The notes below the pieces were generated by a model, which did not search any database, was not told where the DNA came from, and saw only the letters and a list, made by a program, of their open reading frames with translations. A stretch of DNA of 64,000 nt from Asanoa ishikariensis (GTDB taxonomy: Bacteria; Actinomycetota; Actinomycetes; Mycobacteriales; Micromonosporaceae), in assembly GCF_900107455.1 (NCBI RefSeq), contig NZ_FNQB01000003.1:1178001-1242000 (forward strand). The letters run 5' to 3'. Shown piece after piece: positions 32,680-40,987 of this stretch (within the stretch, counting starts at the first letter, position 1; the number at the start of each line of letters is the position of its first letter). The translations under genes were made by a program, and so were the position numbers.

Positions 32680-35484
32680 GTGCAGGTTAGACTTCTTGGC
32701 CCGGTTGATGTGACTGTGGACGGTGTCGCCCGGCCAGTCCCCGGCCTGCGCCGCAAGGGGGTACTCGCCGTCCTGGCACTGCACGCCGGCACGATCGTGA
32801 GCGTCGACCGGCTGGTGCACGCCATCTGGGACGAGCATCCACCGGCCACGGCGCTGAACACGCTCCAGCGTCACATGTCATACCTACGTCACGTCTTCGG
32901 TGCGCGGGACACCATCGTGGCCCGTTCACCCGGCTATGTTCTGGAGCTCGGCTCCGAGGCGACGGACGCCGCGGTGGCCGAGCGCCTGGTACGGCAGGCA
33001 CAGCAATCAGAGGACTGGATAGCGAACACCGCACGACTCAGGGCCGCTCTGGCGCTGTGGCGGGGTCCGGCATTGGTGGACGTGGCCGGCCTGCGGTGGA
33101 TGGAGGAGCAGTCGCGGCGCCTCACCCTGCTGGAGGAGGAGGCCCGGTACGCGCTGATCGAGGCCCGCTTGGTGCTGGGCGAGCACGCCGAGCTGGTGCC
33201 GGAGCTTGCGCGCCTCACCGCCGAGCAGCCCTACCACGAGAACGTGCACGCGCAGCTGATGCTGGCCCTGTATCGGGCCGGTCGGCAGGCCGACGCGCTC
33301 GAGGCGTACCAGGTGCTGCGGCGGGCGCTGCGCGAGGACCTGGGGATCGAGCCGAGCGCGGCACTGCGGGACCTACAGACCAACATGCTGCGGCACGACC
33401 CGACTCTCGATCCGCCGGGACAGGCCGTGGCCGGGTCCCGGTCGGCGTCGAAAGCGACCGTGCCGTCGCAGCTCCCGCTCGCGGTGCGCACGTTCGTCGG
33501 CCGGGAGCCGGAGCTCGCCCGCCTGGACGCGACCCTGACCGATACCGAGCAGGCGCAGCCAGCGGCGGTGGTCATCTCGGCGCTGTCGGGGACCGCCGGG
33601 ATCGGCAAGACCGCGCTCGCGCTGCATTGGGCACACCGCGTCGCCGCACAGTTCCCCGACGGGCAGCTCTACGTCAACCTACGCGGGTTCGACGCGGGCG
33701 GTTCGGTCCTGGACCCGGCGGCCGCGTTGCGCTCGTTTCTGGACGCGCTCAACGTGCCGGCCCACCGGATCCCGGCGACCCTGGACGACCAGGCTAGCCT
33801 CTACCGCAGCCTGCTGGCCGGCAAGCGGGTCCTGGTGGTCCTGGACAACGCCCGCGATGTGGCACAGATCCGGCCGCTGCTGCCCGGCTCCGGTGGATGT
33901 GTGGTGGTGGTGACCAGCCGCCGGCAGCTCACCGCGCTGGTCGCGACCGAGGGCGCCCACCCGCTGACCCTGGACCTGCTGACCCCGGCCCAGGCGCGCG
34001 ACCTGATGTCGGCCCAGATCGGCAAGGACCGGGTGGCGGCCGAGCCAGCGGCGGTCGACGAGATCATCGAACGTTGCGCCCGGCTGCCCCTCGCGCTGGC
34101 CCTCGCCGCCGCCCGCGCCGCGACGCGCCCCCACCTCCCACTGTCCGGGCTGGCCGCCGAGCTGCGCGACGCCGGCGCACTCGCACCCTTCGACCGCGAC
34201 GACGCGACCGCCGACCTGCGCGCGGTGTTCTCGTGGTCCTACAGCGCGCTGAGACCGGATGTGGCGCATCTGTTCCGCCTGCTGGGGCTGGCCCGCGGGC
34301 CGTACATCACCGCGGACGCCGCGGCCAGCCTCGCCGGTCTGCCGCTGGCGCAGGTCCGCACGCTGCTGACCGAGCTAACCGACGTCAACCTGCTGTCCGA
34401 GCACGCGCCGGGGCGGTACACGTTCCACGACCTGCTCCGGGCGTACGCGGCGGAGCAGGCCGACCAACTCGACGACAACCACATCCGCCGCCCGGCGGTC
34501 CATCGGATGCTCGACCACTACCTGCACTCGGCCCACCCCGCCGCCCAACTCCTGGACCCCCACCTGGTCCCCATCGACCCGGCGCCGGTACAGCCACACG
34601 TCATCGTCCAGCAGCACAACAGCCACCACGCCGCGCTCTCCTGGTTCTCCGCCGAGTACACGCCGCTCCTCGCCGCCATCGACCACGCCGCCGAGATCGG
34701 CTTCGAGCAACACCCATGGCAGCTCGCCTCGACCGTGAGCACGTTTCTGCTACGCCAGGGGCTCTGGCAGCAGCACACACACGCGCACAGCACAGCCCTG
34801 GCCGCCGCGCGGCGGCTCGGACACCGTGCCGGTCAGGCCCACGCCCTCTTCGGCCTCGGGATCGGTAATGCCCGAGCCGGGCGGTTCGACGAGGCCCACC
34901 CCCAGCTGGAGCAGGCGCTTGACCTCTTCGGGAAGTTGGACCACCGGATCGGTGCGGCCGTCGCGCTGGAGACCCTGGCCTGGATATCGGAGCGTCGAAA
35001 TCGTCCCGCCGACGCGCTCCGCGACGTGAACCGGGCGCTGAGCATCGTGGAGACCACGAGCCATCGCGGCCACCAGGCCAGGTTCCTCAACGACCTGGGC
35101 TGGTTCCACAGCCTGCTCGGCGACCACCACCAGGCCGTCGCCCACTGCGAGAAGGCACTCGCCATCGGCCAGGAGCTGGGTGACGTGAACGGCCAGGCGG
35201 CGACCTGGGACAGCCTCGGCTACGCCCACCGCCAGCTGCGCGACTACCCGCGGGCCATCCGCTGCTACCAGCAGGCGGTCGACCTGTACCGCGAGCTTGC
35301 GGACGCGTACAACCAGGCGGTCACGCTCGCCGACTTCGGCGACACCCACCAGGACGCGGGCGACGCCGACGCCGCCCGGCTCGCGTGGCGCGAGGCCCTG
35401 CGCATCCTCACCCAGATCGACCACCCAGACGCCGACGACGTACGCGCCCGGCTCGACCGGGAGTCCGCACCGGAACCGGCGTGA
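32680..35484 (+). CDS. AfsR/SARP-family regulator (BTAD, NB-ARC, TPR)
   Basis: 934 residues. The N-terminal OmpR-like DNA-binding domain (RLLGPVDVTVDG ... TLQRHMSYLRHVFG) joins a bacterial transcriptional activation domain (AALALWRGPALVDVAG ... LREDLGIEPSAALRDLQ, to about 245). The NB-ARC ATPase has P-loop LSGTAGIGKTALALHW, Walker B RVLVVLDNARD, VVTSRRQL and CARLPLALAL (about 270-560). TPR repeats fill about 680-930 (DLGWFHSLLGDHHQAVAHCE). AfsR-type proteins activate secondary-metabolite or developmental genes in response to phosphorylation or ligands. GTG 32680 has GGGGG 6 nt upstream; TTG 32668, 4 codons earlier, is the alternative. It stands alone, so its target is not evident here. Confidence 0.88.
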   Translation: MQVRLLGPVDVTVDGVARPVPGLRRKGVLAVLALHAGTIVSVDRLVHAIWDEHPPATALNTLQRHMSYLRHVFGARDTIVARSPGYVLELGSEATDAAVAERLVRQAQQSEDWIANTARLRAALALWRGPALVDVAGLRWMEEQSRRLTLLEEEARYALIEARLVLGEHAELVPELARLTAEQPYHENVHAQLMLALYRAGRQADALEAYQVLRRALREDLGIEPSAALRDLQTNMLRHDPTLDPPGQAVAGSRSASKATVPSQLPLAVRTFVGREPELARLDATLTDTEQAQPAAVVISALSGTAGIGKTALALHWAHRVAAQFPDGQLYVNLRGFDAGGSVLDPAAALRSFLDALNVPAHRIPATLDDQASLYRSLLAGKRVLVVLDNARDVAQIRPLLPGSGGCVVVVTSRRQLTALVATEGAHPLTLDLLTPAQARDLMSAQIGKDRVAAEPAAVDEIIERCARLPLALALAAARAATRPHLPLSGLAAELRDAGALAPFDRDDATADLRAVFSWSYSALRPDVAHLFRLLGLARGPYITADAAASLAGLPLAQVRTLLTELTDVNLLSEHAPGRYTFHDLLRAYAAEQADQLDDNHIRRPAVHRMLDHYLHSAHPAAQLLDPHLVPIDPAPVQPHVIVQQHNSHHAALSWFSAEYTPLLAAIDHAAEIGFEQHPWQLASTVSTFLLRQGLWQQHTHAHSTALAAARRLGHRAGQAHALFGLGIGNARAGRFDEAHPQLEQALDLFGKLDHRIGAAVALETLAWISERRNRPADALRDVNRALSIVETTSHRGHQARFLNDLGWFHSLLGDHHQAVAHCEKALAIGQELGDVNGQAATWDSLGYAHRQLRDYPRAIRCYQQAVDLYRELADAYNQAVTLADFGDTHQDAGDADAARLAWREALRILTQIDHPDADDVRARLDRESAPEPA

Positions 35485-35564
35485 GGATGCGCTCGTAGAG
35501 GACCGCGCCTAGGATCGGGTTGATTGCGGCGAGGCCGAGGCGGGCAGCCGCGCCGGCGTCGTTA

Positions 35565-35602
35565 TACGGGAGCGGCGCTGCTACCAGCTGAGCTACGGCG
35601 GC
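35565..35602 (-). pseudogene. 5' half of a tRNA-like sequence
   Basis: The minus strand reads GCCGCCGTAGCTCAGCTGGT followed by AGCAGCGCCGC. The first 20 nt are a standard tRNA acceptor strand plus D-arm (GCTC AGCTGGTAG), but an extra base disrupts the D-stem closure and no T-arm follows. It lies 6 nt downstream of the tRNA-like element at 35609-35663, in tandem and in the same orientation. Confidence 0.45.
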
Positions 35603-35608
35603 GCACGT

Positions 35609-35663
35609 AGCCGGCAACGGGACTCGAACCCGCGACCCATCGCTTACAAGACGACCACCCGGC
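35609..35663 (-). tRNA. Degenerate tRNA-Thr(UGU)-like sequence lacking a D-arm
   Basis: The minus strand holds a 5-bp anticodon stem with loop CTTGTAA (anticodon TGT), a 5-nt variable loop, a full T-arm GCGGGTTCGAGTCCCGT, and an acceptor 3' strand TGCCGGC plus discriminator T. The only acceptor 5' match is GCCGG directly before the anticodon stem, so the D-arm is absent and the molecule would be about 55 nt. The 3' half is very like bacterial tRNA-Thr. It is probably a tRNA relic or an element-borne minimal tRNA; function is doubtful. Confidence 0.4.
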
Positions 35664-35730
35664 CACCGAATACCGCACAGCCCAGAACACCGACTACCTA
35701 AGCAATCCGTGGCACTAAACTACATACAAC

Positions 35731-35782
35731 GCGCCTCGGCGCGCGTTTCGTGGGTCTGAGGTGGGGCTCAAACCCTGCGCAC
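35731..35782 (+). repeat. Dispersed 57-bp repeat, partial copy C
   Basis: Starts GCGCCTCGGCGCGCGTTTCG and ends CTCAAACCCTGCGCAC. It has lost the first about 5 bases and gained one base relative to copies A, B and D. It lies about 70 bp from the tRNA-like sequences. Confidence 0.65.
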
Positions 35783-35889
35783 GGCGCGATCCTCGACCAG
35801 ACACTCTGCGGGCCGCCCTCGCGTTCCTCCCGGACAGCCGCGTCCCCCTTGCCGAGCCACTCTTAGCGCGGCCGACCATGGGAAGGTGG

Positions 35890-36174
35890 TCAGAACGGCC
35901 CTCGATGGCGGAAGCCAACGGTCAGCATTGGTTGACCGCCATTGCCCGCGATAGCAAGCGGGCACGAGCTGAGGCTACGGCGGCGGAGGATGTGCAGCAC
36001 GCCGATGGTAGGGCCTAAGCGGCGAGCAACAGCGTCACACTCACCACGCCAGAGGGCGGTCAGGAGCATGGCCAGGTCGAGTTGGGTTATGTCACGCATG
36101 AGGAGTTGGGCCATGTCACGCAGGAGAGCGTGACCGACCGAGTCGTGCAGTTCGCGGGCCGGTGGCAGAGCCAT
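35890..36174 (-). CDS. Doubtful small ORF
   Basis: An open frame of 94 codons from an ATG at 36174, without a ribosome binding site. It contains an internal duplication (RDMAQLLM/RDITQLDL, visible as a DNA repeat near 36085-36120) and a stretch VGHALLRD that only superficially recalls a histidine-kinase box. Whether it is translated is uncertain. The rest of 35485-36193 holds the tRNA-like sequences and repeat C. Confidence 0.25.
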   Translation of the reverse strand: MALPPARELHDSVGHALLRDMAQLLMRDITQLDLAMLLTALWRGECDAVARRLGPTIGVLHILRRRSLSSCPLAIAGNGGQPMLTVGFRHRGPF

Positions 36175-36193
36175 CCAACACAGAGGGCGCGGG

Positions 36194-37378
36194 CTATCCG
36201 GATCCCGACGTTCTCCTGGCCCAGGGATCGCGGGCTGGGCGCCATTCGAGAAGGATGGCGGTCGCGTCGTCCTGAAGTCGCTCGCCGTGGTGGGTGAGCA
36301 CGGCCTGCACCAGCCGTCGCATGGTCTCCGGGGTGGGTAGCTCGTCGTTGAGGGCCCGTTGCACCAGATCGAGCAGGCGCTCCAGGCTGAACCGCTCGCC
36401 CGCCCGGTTGACGGCGTCGGTGACCCCGTCGGTGTAGACCAGCACGCGGTCGCCGGGATGCAACATCTCTTCGTGCACCCGCGGCGGTTTGTCGGAGAAG
36501 TACCCCAGACCCAGCGGCAGCGCGGTTGGGCCGGGCAGCTCTTTGATCGCCTTGCCGTCTCGTACCAGCTGGGCGCCGGGGTGGCCGGCGTTGATCATGC
36601 GGAGTGTGCCGTCACGCCGGTCGAGCTCGATCAACACGGCGGTGGCGAACAGCCCGCGGTGCTCGGAGCTGAACCACCGGTCGACGCTGACGGCAGTCGC
36701 GGCCAGGTCAAGACCCGTGCGGCGGGCGTTGCGGTAGGCGCCTACCGCCAGGGATGCGAGCGCGCTCGCCTTGATGCCGTGGCCACAGGTGTCGAAGAGG
36801 CCGACGCTGAGCACGTCGCCGTTGAGCGCGTAGTCGAACACATCGCCCCCGACGTCGTAGCAGGGCTCGAGCACCGCTGTGACCACCACGTCGCTCGCGG
36901 CGAATGTCAGCGGCGGCAGGAGGCCCCAGACGATCTCGGCGGCAACCTGCATCGGCTCGCGGCGGCGCAGCCGCTCGACGGTGTCGCCGTAGGCCCGCCG
37001 GCTCTTCAGCAGCTGGGCCACGCACGCGGTCACCTCGTGGGCCGCGTTCTCGTCCAGCTCGGCGTCGCTGTCGAACTGGACCACACCGAGCCGTTCACAG
37101 CCGTCGAGAAGCGGCATCCAAAGCCGCCCTGGCCCGCGTTGCGCTTCGAGGGTCGTGAACGCGCGGCCGGCGAGGGTGGAGTCGATCGCCGCTGCCTCGA
37201 CCGGCCGGCCCGGCGGGCTCAGCGGCACCAGGCTCACCTGCGCGTAGTCGGCCAGGAAGATGATGATGTCGCGGGCGTCGACCAACGACGCGACCCCGGC
37301 CACCAGCGCCGGCAGCTCGTCGGGCCCGGTCAGCGGGGCCTGGTTCAGCAGCCGGCGCACCGCTTCGTAGGCCCGCAC
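36194..37378 (-). CDS. GAF-domain SpoIIE-type (PP2C) serine phosphatase
   Basis: 394 residues. The N-terminal about 150 residues form a GAF-like sensor (DARDIIIFLADYAQVSLVPL ... ERLGVVQFDSD), then a short linker coiled coil (VERLRRREPMQVAAEIVWGL). The SpoIIE/PP2C domain (about 170-385) has metal-site Asp residues in YDVGGDVFDY, FDTCGHG, VLVYTDGVTDA and the final QDDATAILLEW. Such phosphatases dephosphorylate anti-anti-sigma factors and so switch alternative sigma factors. No anti-sigma or STAS gene is adjacent, so the partner lies elsewhere. The start is GTG 37378. Confidence 0.88.
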   Translation of the reverse strand: MRAYEAVRRLLNQAPLTGPDELPALVAGVASLVDARDIIIFLADYAQVSLVPLSPPGRPVEAAAIDSTLAGRAFTTLEAQRGPGRLWMPLLDGCERLGVVQFDSDAELDENAAHEVTACVAQLLKSRRAYGDTVERLRRREPMQVAAEIVWGLLPPLTFAASDVVVTAVLEPCYDVGGDVFDYALNGDVLSVGLFDTCGHGIKASALASLAVGAYRNARRTGLDLAATAVSVDRWFSSEHRGLFATAVLIELDRRDGTLRMINAGHPGAQLVRDGKAIKELPGPTALPLGLGYFSDKPPRVHEEMLHPGDRVLVYTDGVTDAVNRAGERFSLERLLDLVQRALNDELPTPETMRRLVQAVLTHHGERLQDDATAILLEWRPARDPWARRTSGSG

Positions 37379-37499
37379 GCCACTACCCTAGCCGCGGACC
37401 GACCCTGCCCCGCGGCCTGGTTGCGGCTGAGCCACCCGCGTAGGGGCGGTGGCCAGCGCGGACTCTCCTCGCGACCACCGCCACCCGTGTCCACAGGAA

Positions 37500-39026
37500 T
37501 CAGCGAATCTTGGCCTTGACGTATTTTTCCCAGGCGGCGTAAAAGTCCTCGTACGAAACGTCGAGGACCTCTTGCAGGACATCCTTGATCTCCTTGCCCC
37601 GGTAGTGCTCCGCGACCACCTCGAAGGCCTTCGGCTCCCCGTACTTCTCGGCTATGTAACCGATCGCCGCATGGCCGCACCAGTACGCGAGATCGGTGCT
37701 CTCGGCGTTCTTTCTGTTGAACTCGTCTTTCAGCCCTAAGGACCAGCCGGTGCGCAGGGATTCCTTGGCCGCCGGGGTGCGGGGACTGGTTGTCCACGGC
37801 TTCTGCTCGTTCTCGAGGTATTCGGCGAATCCCTCGGTCACCCAGCTCGACTTCAGAACGAGGGTGAGGTCATCCTCCTGGTAGGTGAGCGCGGCGACCA
37901 TCGAGTGGGCCAACTCGTGGCGGAAAATCTCCGAGGGCCCTTCGGGCACACTCTGATCGAAGAAACCGGTGTTCAGGTCGATCACCACGCGACTGCCCCC
38001 GATCAGAGGGGCCTTGTCGTCGTCCGGTGCGTTGATGTCCTGGAAACGGCGAACGCCGTACGACTTCCCGGCCTCGGTCGGTGGCTCCTTCGACCTCCGG
38101 TAAAGCGAAGCGAGATCCTTCTTGCCCTTCACCAATGAGATGACGAAACCCTGCGGGATCTCGCCGGCAACTCCGCCGGCCCGCCACGCGGCGAGGTCCG
38201 CCACCGCAGCCCGCTCGGCCTGCGGGGCGTACCGCTTGGCCTGCGCCTTCAACGACCCGTCCACGATGAACAGCGTGTGCTTGGTCCGCTCGACGTGGAT
38301 GGTGCGCCACTTGTCCCAGGGCGCGGGATAGTAGGTGAATTCTCCCCTGTTGTTGGTGATCCCCTTGACCGCCGTGACCTTGATGGGGCCGCCCTGTTCG
38401 GTCCGGACGATCGTCCATTCGTACTGCTCGTCCACCGGGTGCAGGTCGTACCCGTCGATCTTGTGCACGAACGCCACCACGTGGTCGACGCTGGCTCCGG
38501 TGCCGACAGGTCTGAAAGCCGACCCTTCTCCGAGTCTCTTGAACGCGGCCTCGGCGAACGGCACTTTCATCAAGTTGCGGAACAGCACGCCCTGCTGGTC
38601 CACCAGTTTCTTGTCCGCCGGGTCGTAGGCCGCCAGGAACGCCTTCTCGTCGCGGTCCTTGAGCGCCTTGGCCTGTCCCGCCAACAGCGCGTCGATCTCG
38701 TCGATCTTGATGGGGTTGAGCGCCTCTTCCGCGGCCGCGTAGGCGGCATCCCGCTTGGCCTGCTCGTTCGCGAGATGCCCCCGAACCACGAACACCGTGC
38801 CGGCGAGGAGCAGGACGACCGTCAGCACCGAGCCGAGGATGATCCACCGCCGGCGCTTCGACTGCCCGCCCCCCGGCGGGGCGCCCGACCCGGGCGGCCC
38901 GTACGGTCCGGGCCGCGCAGTCTGGTGCGCCGGGTCGTACGGCCCGTAAGACCCACTTGCCGGGTGACCCGCGGGGGGCGGGCCGGCGGGGGTGGACGGG
39001 GGAACGGAGGGGTGCCCCTCGGTCAT
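37500..39026 (-). CDS. Membrane-anchored HExxH metallopeptidase-like protein, paralogue 1
   Basis: 508 residues. A cytosolic Pro/Gly/Tyr-rich N-terminus (SYGPYDPAHQ, GPYGPPGSGAPP) and KRRR precede one membrane span (WIILGSVLTVVLLLAGTVFVV), so the bulk is outside the cell. The extracellular part has SnoaL-like helical/strand units, then a zinc motif HELAHSM (His370, Glu371, His374) and, about 25 residues on, WVTEGFAEYLE, whose Glu could be the third ligand (gluzincin, peptidase-MA-like). Substrate unknown. The ATG at 39026 has GAGGAAA about 8 nt upstream. It is divergent from a paralogue at 39521 that shares the whole layout (SLKAQAKRYA, VPQGFVISLVKGKK). Confidence 0.8.
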   Translation of the reverse strand: MTEGHPSVPPSTPAGPPPAGHPASGSYGPYDPAHQTARPGPYGPPGSGAPPGGGQSKRRRWIILGSVLTVVLLLAGTVFVVRGHLANEQAKRDAAYAAAEEALNPIKIDEIDALLAGQAKALKDRDEKAFLAAYDPADKKLVDQQGVLFRNLMKVPFAEAAFKRLGEGSAFRPVGTGASVDHVVAFVHKIDGYDLHPVDEQYEWTIVRTEQGGPIKVTAVKGITNNRGEFTYYPAPWDKWRTIHVERTKHTLFIVDGSLKAQAKRYAPQAERAAVADLAAWRAGGVAGEIPQGFVISLVKGKKDLASLYRRSKEPPTEAGKSYGVRRFQDINAPDDDKAPLIGGSRVVIDLNTGFFDQSVPEGPSEIFRHELAHSMVAALTYQEDDLTLVLKSSWVTEGFAEYLENEQKPWTTSPRTPAAKESLRTGWSLGLKDEFNRKNAESTDLAYWCGHAAIGYIAEKYGEPKAFEVVAEHYRGKEIKDVLQEVLDVSYEDFYAAWEKYVKAKIR

Positions 39027-39520
39027 GAGTCTGTTTCCTCGCTTGTGTACGTCGAATCGGTGGGACCGTTCGCCACGACTGTCCCGAAAGGATCCGCGCC
39101 ATTGTGGGGCGCGGCGCCGCTGATGGTCAGCGCCGCCCGATGACCCTCAGGTAGCGCGTGTAAGAAACGCAGCCGTGACGGCGTCCAGACCCCGACTCAC
39201 GATCTACCCCATGGCAGCGACCAATTCCGGAACGAGTCCAAGACCCGCCAATGAGAACGTCCAGACCGGCAGCAGTCCAGGACGTTTGACCGGACGTTTG
39301 ACCGGACGTTCGGCGGCCGGGGTCCTGCATGGTGCGGGTGTCCAGTGGGATCAGCGGAAACCTGGACGAGAGAGCTACGTCACCATCGGCATCTCGGCTG
39401 CGTCGCTTTGAATCCGGGACGGACATTGGCGGCCCCGGAAGGAATAATGACTCGGCCTGTCCGGTCTCGGTCCCTTGTGGACTCTGGCCGGTCCGACGTC
39501 GACATCAGCGAGGATCTGTC
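39027..39520. other. Divergent intergenic region of the metallopeptidase pair
   Basis: 494 bp between divergent starts. It contains three tandem 12-bp repeats (39281-39316) and no convincing ORF. It probably holds both promoters. Confidence 0.55.
39281..39316 (+). repeat. Three tandem 12-bp repeats in the divergent promoter region
   Basis: GACGTTTGACCG at 39281-39292 and 39293-39304, then the variant GACGTTCGGCGG at 39305-39316. The spacing, just over one helical turn, would suit cooperative binding of a regulator. Confidence 0.7.
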
Positions 39521-40924
39521 ATGGCCGAGGGCCACCCCTCCGTCCCGAGCCCACCCGCCCAACCTTGGGCACACGCGCCCGCTCCGGTGCCGCCGCCGCC
39601 GTCCCGGTCCCGGCGCGGCCTGTGGATCGCGTTGACCGCGGTCGGGGTCGTTCTGGTCCTTGCGCTGGCCGGCTCGGTGATCGCCGTGGTGCGCCTCCTC
39701 GGCCGCCCCTCCGCCGATGGCGCCGAGTCCGACGAGATCGCGACCCTGCTGGCGGGGCACACCGGGGCCCTGGCGAAGCGGGACCTCCAGGCATTCCTGG
39801 CGCCGTTCGACCCGGCCGACAAGGACCTGATCGCGCGGCAGACGACCCTCTTCCACAGCCTCAACAAGCTACCCCTGGCCGAGGCGCGGTATGAGGAGTT
39901 TGGCGCCACCGTCTCGACCGAGGGCACGTTCGACGTGCAGGTGTCGTTCGTGCACCGGTTCGATGTCGCCGACCCGTCCCCGGTCGATGAGTTGTACGAG
40001 TGGACGGTGACCCGCGCCAGCCCGGACGCCGCGCTGAGGGTCACCGCGGTCAAGGGCGGCCTGCCGGTCGACGAGAACTCTGACATGGTCACGTACTACC
40101 CGGCTCCGTGGGACCGAGGCCGCCCCATCCATGTCGAGAAGACCCCGCACACAGTGGTCATCGCGGACGAGTCGCTGAAGGCGCAGGCCAAGCGGTACGC
40201 ACGTGTGGCGGAGCGCGCCGCGACGGAGAATCTGGCCGCGTGGCGCGCCGGCGGAGTCGACGCGAAGGTACCGCAGGGCTTCGTGATCTCGTTGGTGAAG
40301 GGGAAGAAGGAGCTCGGCTCGCTGTACCGAACAACGAAGGACACGCCGACCGAGTCCGGTGTGGCGATCCCCGTGCGCCCGGCCGGGGAGCTAAACGGCG
40401 GTGGCGAGCAGGAGATCGCCACCAGCCGCGTGGTCATCGACGTGGCTGACAAGTACCACTTCGCGCAGGGCGACGACCGGACGCTGGAGATCTTCCGACA
40501 CGAGTTGGCGCACGCCATCGTTAACGTGCTGACGAAGCGTGGCCCGGGCGCGACGGCGTTCGACGGCCCGGAGAAATGGGTCGTCGAGGGGTTCGCCGAG
40601 TACCTCGCGCATGGCCGCAAGCCCTTCACGACCAGCGATCGCACCGCCGAGGCCAGGCAGATCCTCCGCTCCTACGACTACCAGCAGGACCTGCCCGGCA
40701 ACGCCTCCTGGAAGATGGAGGACCGGTTGAGCTACCACTACTGGCTGGGTCACTCGGCGATGAGCTACCTCGCCGACCAGTACGGGGAGGAGAAGGTCTA
40801 CCAGTTCGTCGCCAAGCACTATCAGGGCGCGCCGGTCACCGCGGCGACGCGGGACGTGCTCGGGGTCTCGTACGCGGACTTCGAGGCCGGCTGGACGGCG
40901 CACCTACGGTCGGCCATGCGCTGA
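39521..40924 (+). CDS. Membrane-anchored HExxH metallopeptidase-like protein, paralogue 2
   Basis: 467 residues from the ATG at 39521 (GAGG 7 nt upstream). Same plan as the divergent paralogue: Pro-rich cytosolic start (MAEGHPSVPSPPAQPW), RSRRG, one membrane span (LWIALTAVGVVLVLALAGSVIAVV), then an outer domain with the zinc motif HELAHAI (His327, Glu328, His331) and WVVEGFAEYLAHG downstream. YYPAPWDRGRPIHVEKT and VPQGFVISLVKGKKELGSLY are nearly the same in both. The substrate is unknown; extracellular processing is the simplest role. The two genes look like a head-to-head duplication sharing a promoter region. Confidence 0.8.
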   Translation: MAEGHPSVPSPPAQPWAHAPAPVPPPPSRSRRGLWIALTAVGVVLVLALAGSVIAVVRLLGRPSADGAESDEIATLLAGHTGALAKRDLQAFLAPFDPADKDLIARQTTLFHSLNKLPLAEARYEEFGATVSTEGTFDVQVSFVHRFDVADPSPVDELYEWTVTRASPDAALRVTAVKGGLPVDENSDMVTYYPAPWDRGRPIHVEKTPHTVVIADESLKAQAKRYARVAERAATENLAAWRAGGVDAKVPQGFVISLVKGKKELGSLYRTTKDTPTESGVAIPVRPAGELNGGGEQEIATSRVVIDVADKYHFAQGDDRTLEIFRHELAHAIVNVLTKRGPGATAFDGPEKWVVEGFAEYLAHGRKPFTTSDRTAEARQILRSYDYQQDLPGNASWKMEDRLSYHYWLGHSAMSYLADQYGEEKVYQFVAKHYQGAPVTAATRDVLGVSYADFEAGWTAHLRSAMR

Positions 40925-40987
40925 CCCGGTGCGGGCGGTCTCGCAACCGGATCAGGCAGGCTGCTCGGATGCTCAGCGTAAAGGGCT

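Noticed and set aside
35890-36174. RELHDSVGHAL as a histidine-kinase phosphoacceptor box
   Set aside because: No ATPase domain follows, there is no ribosome binding site, and the surrounding sequence is not kinase-like; it is probably chance.
40926-40987. Possible terminator between the metallopeptidase and the ABC permease
   Set aside because: No inverted repeat of useful length was found in this 60-bp convergent gap.
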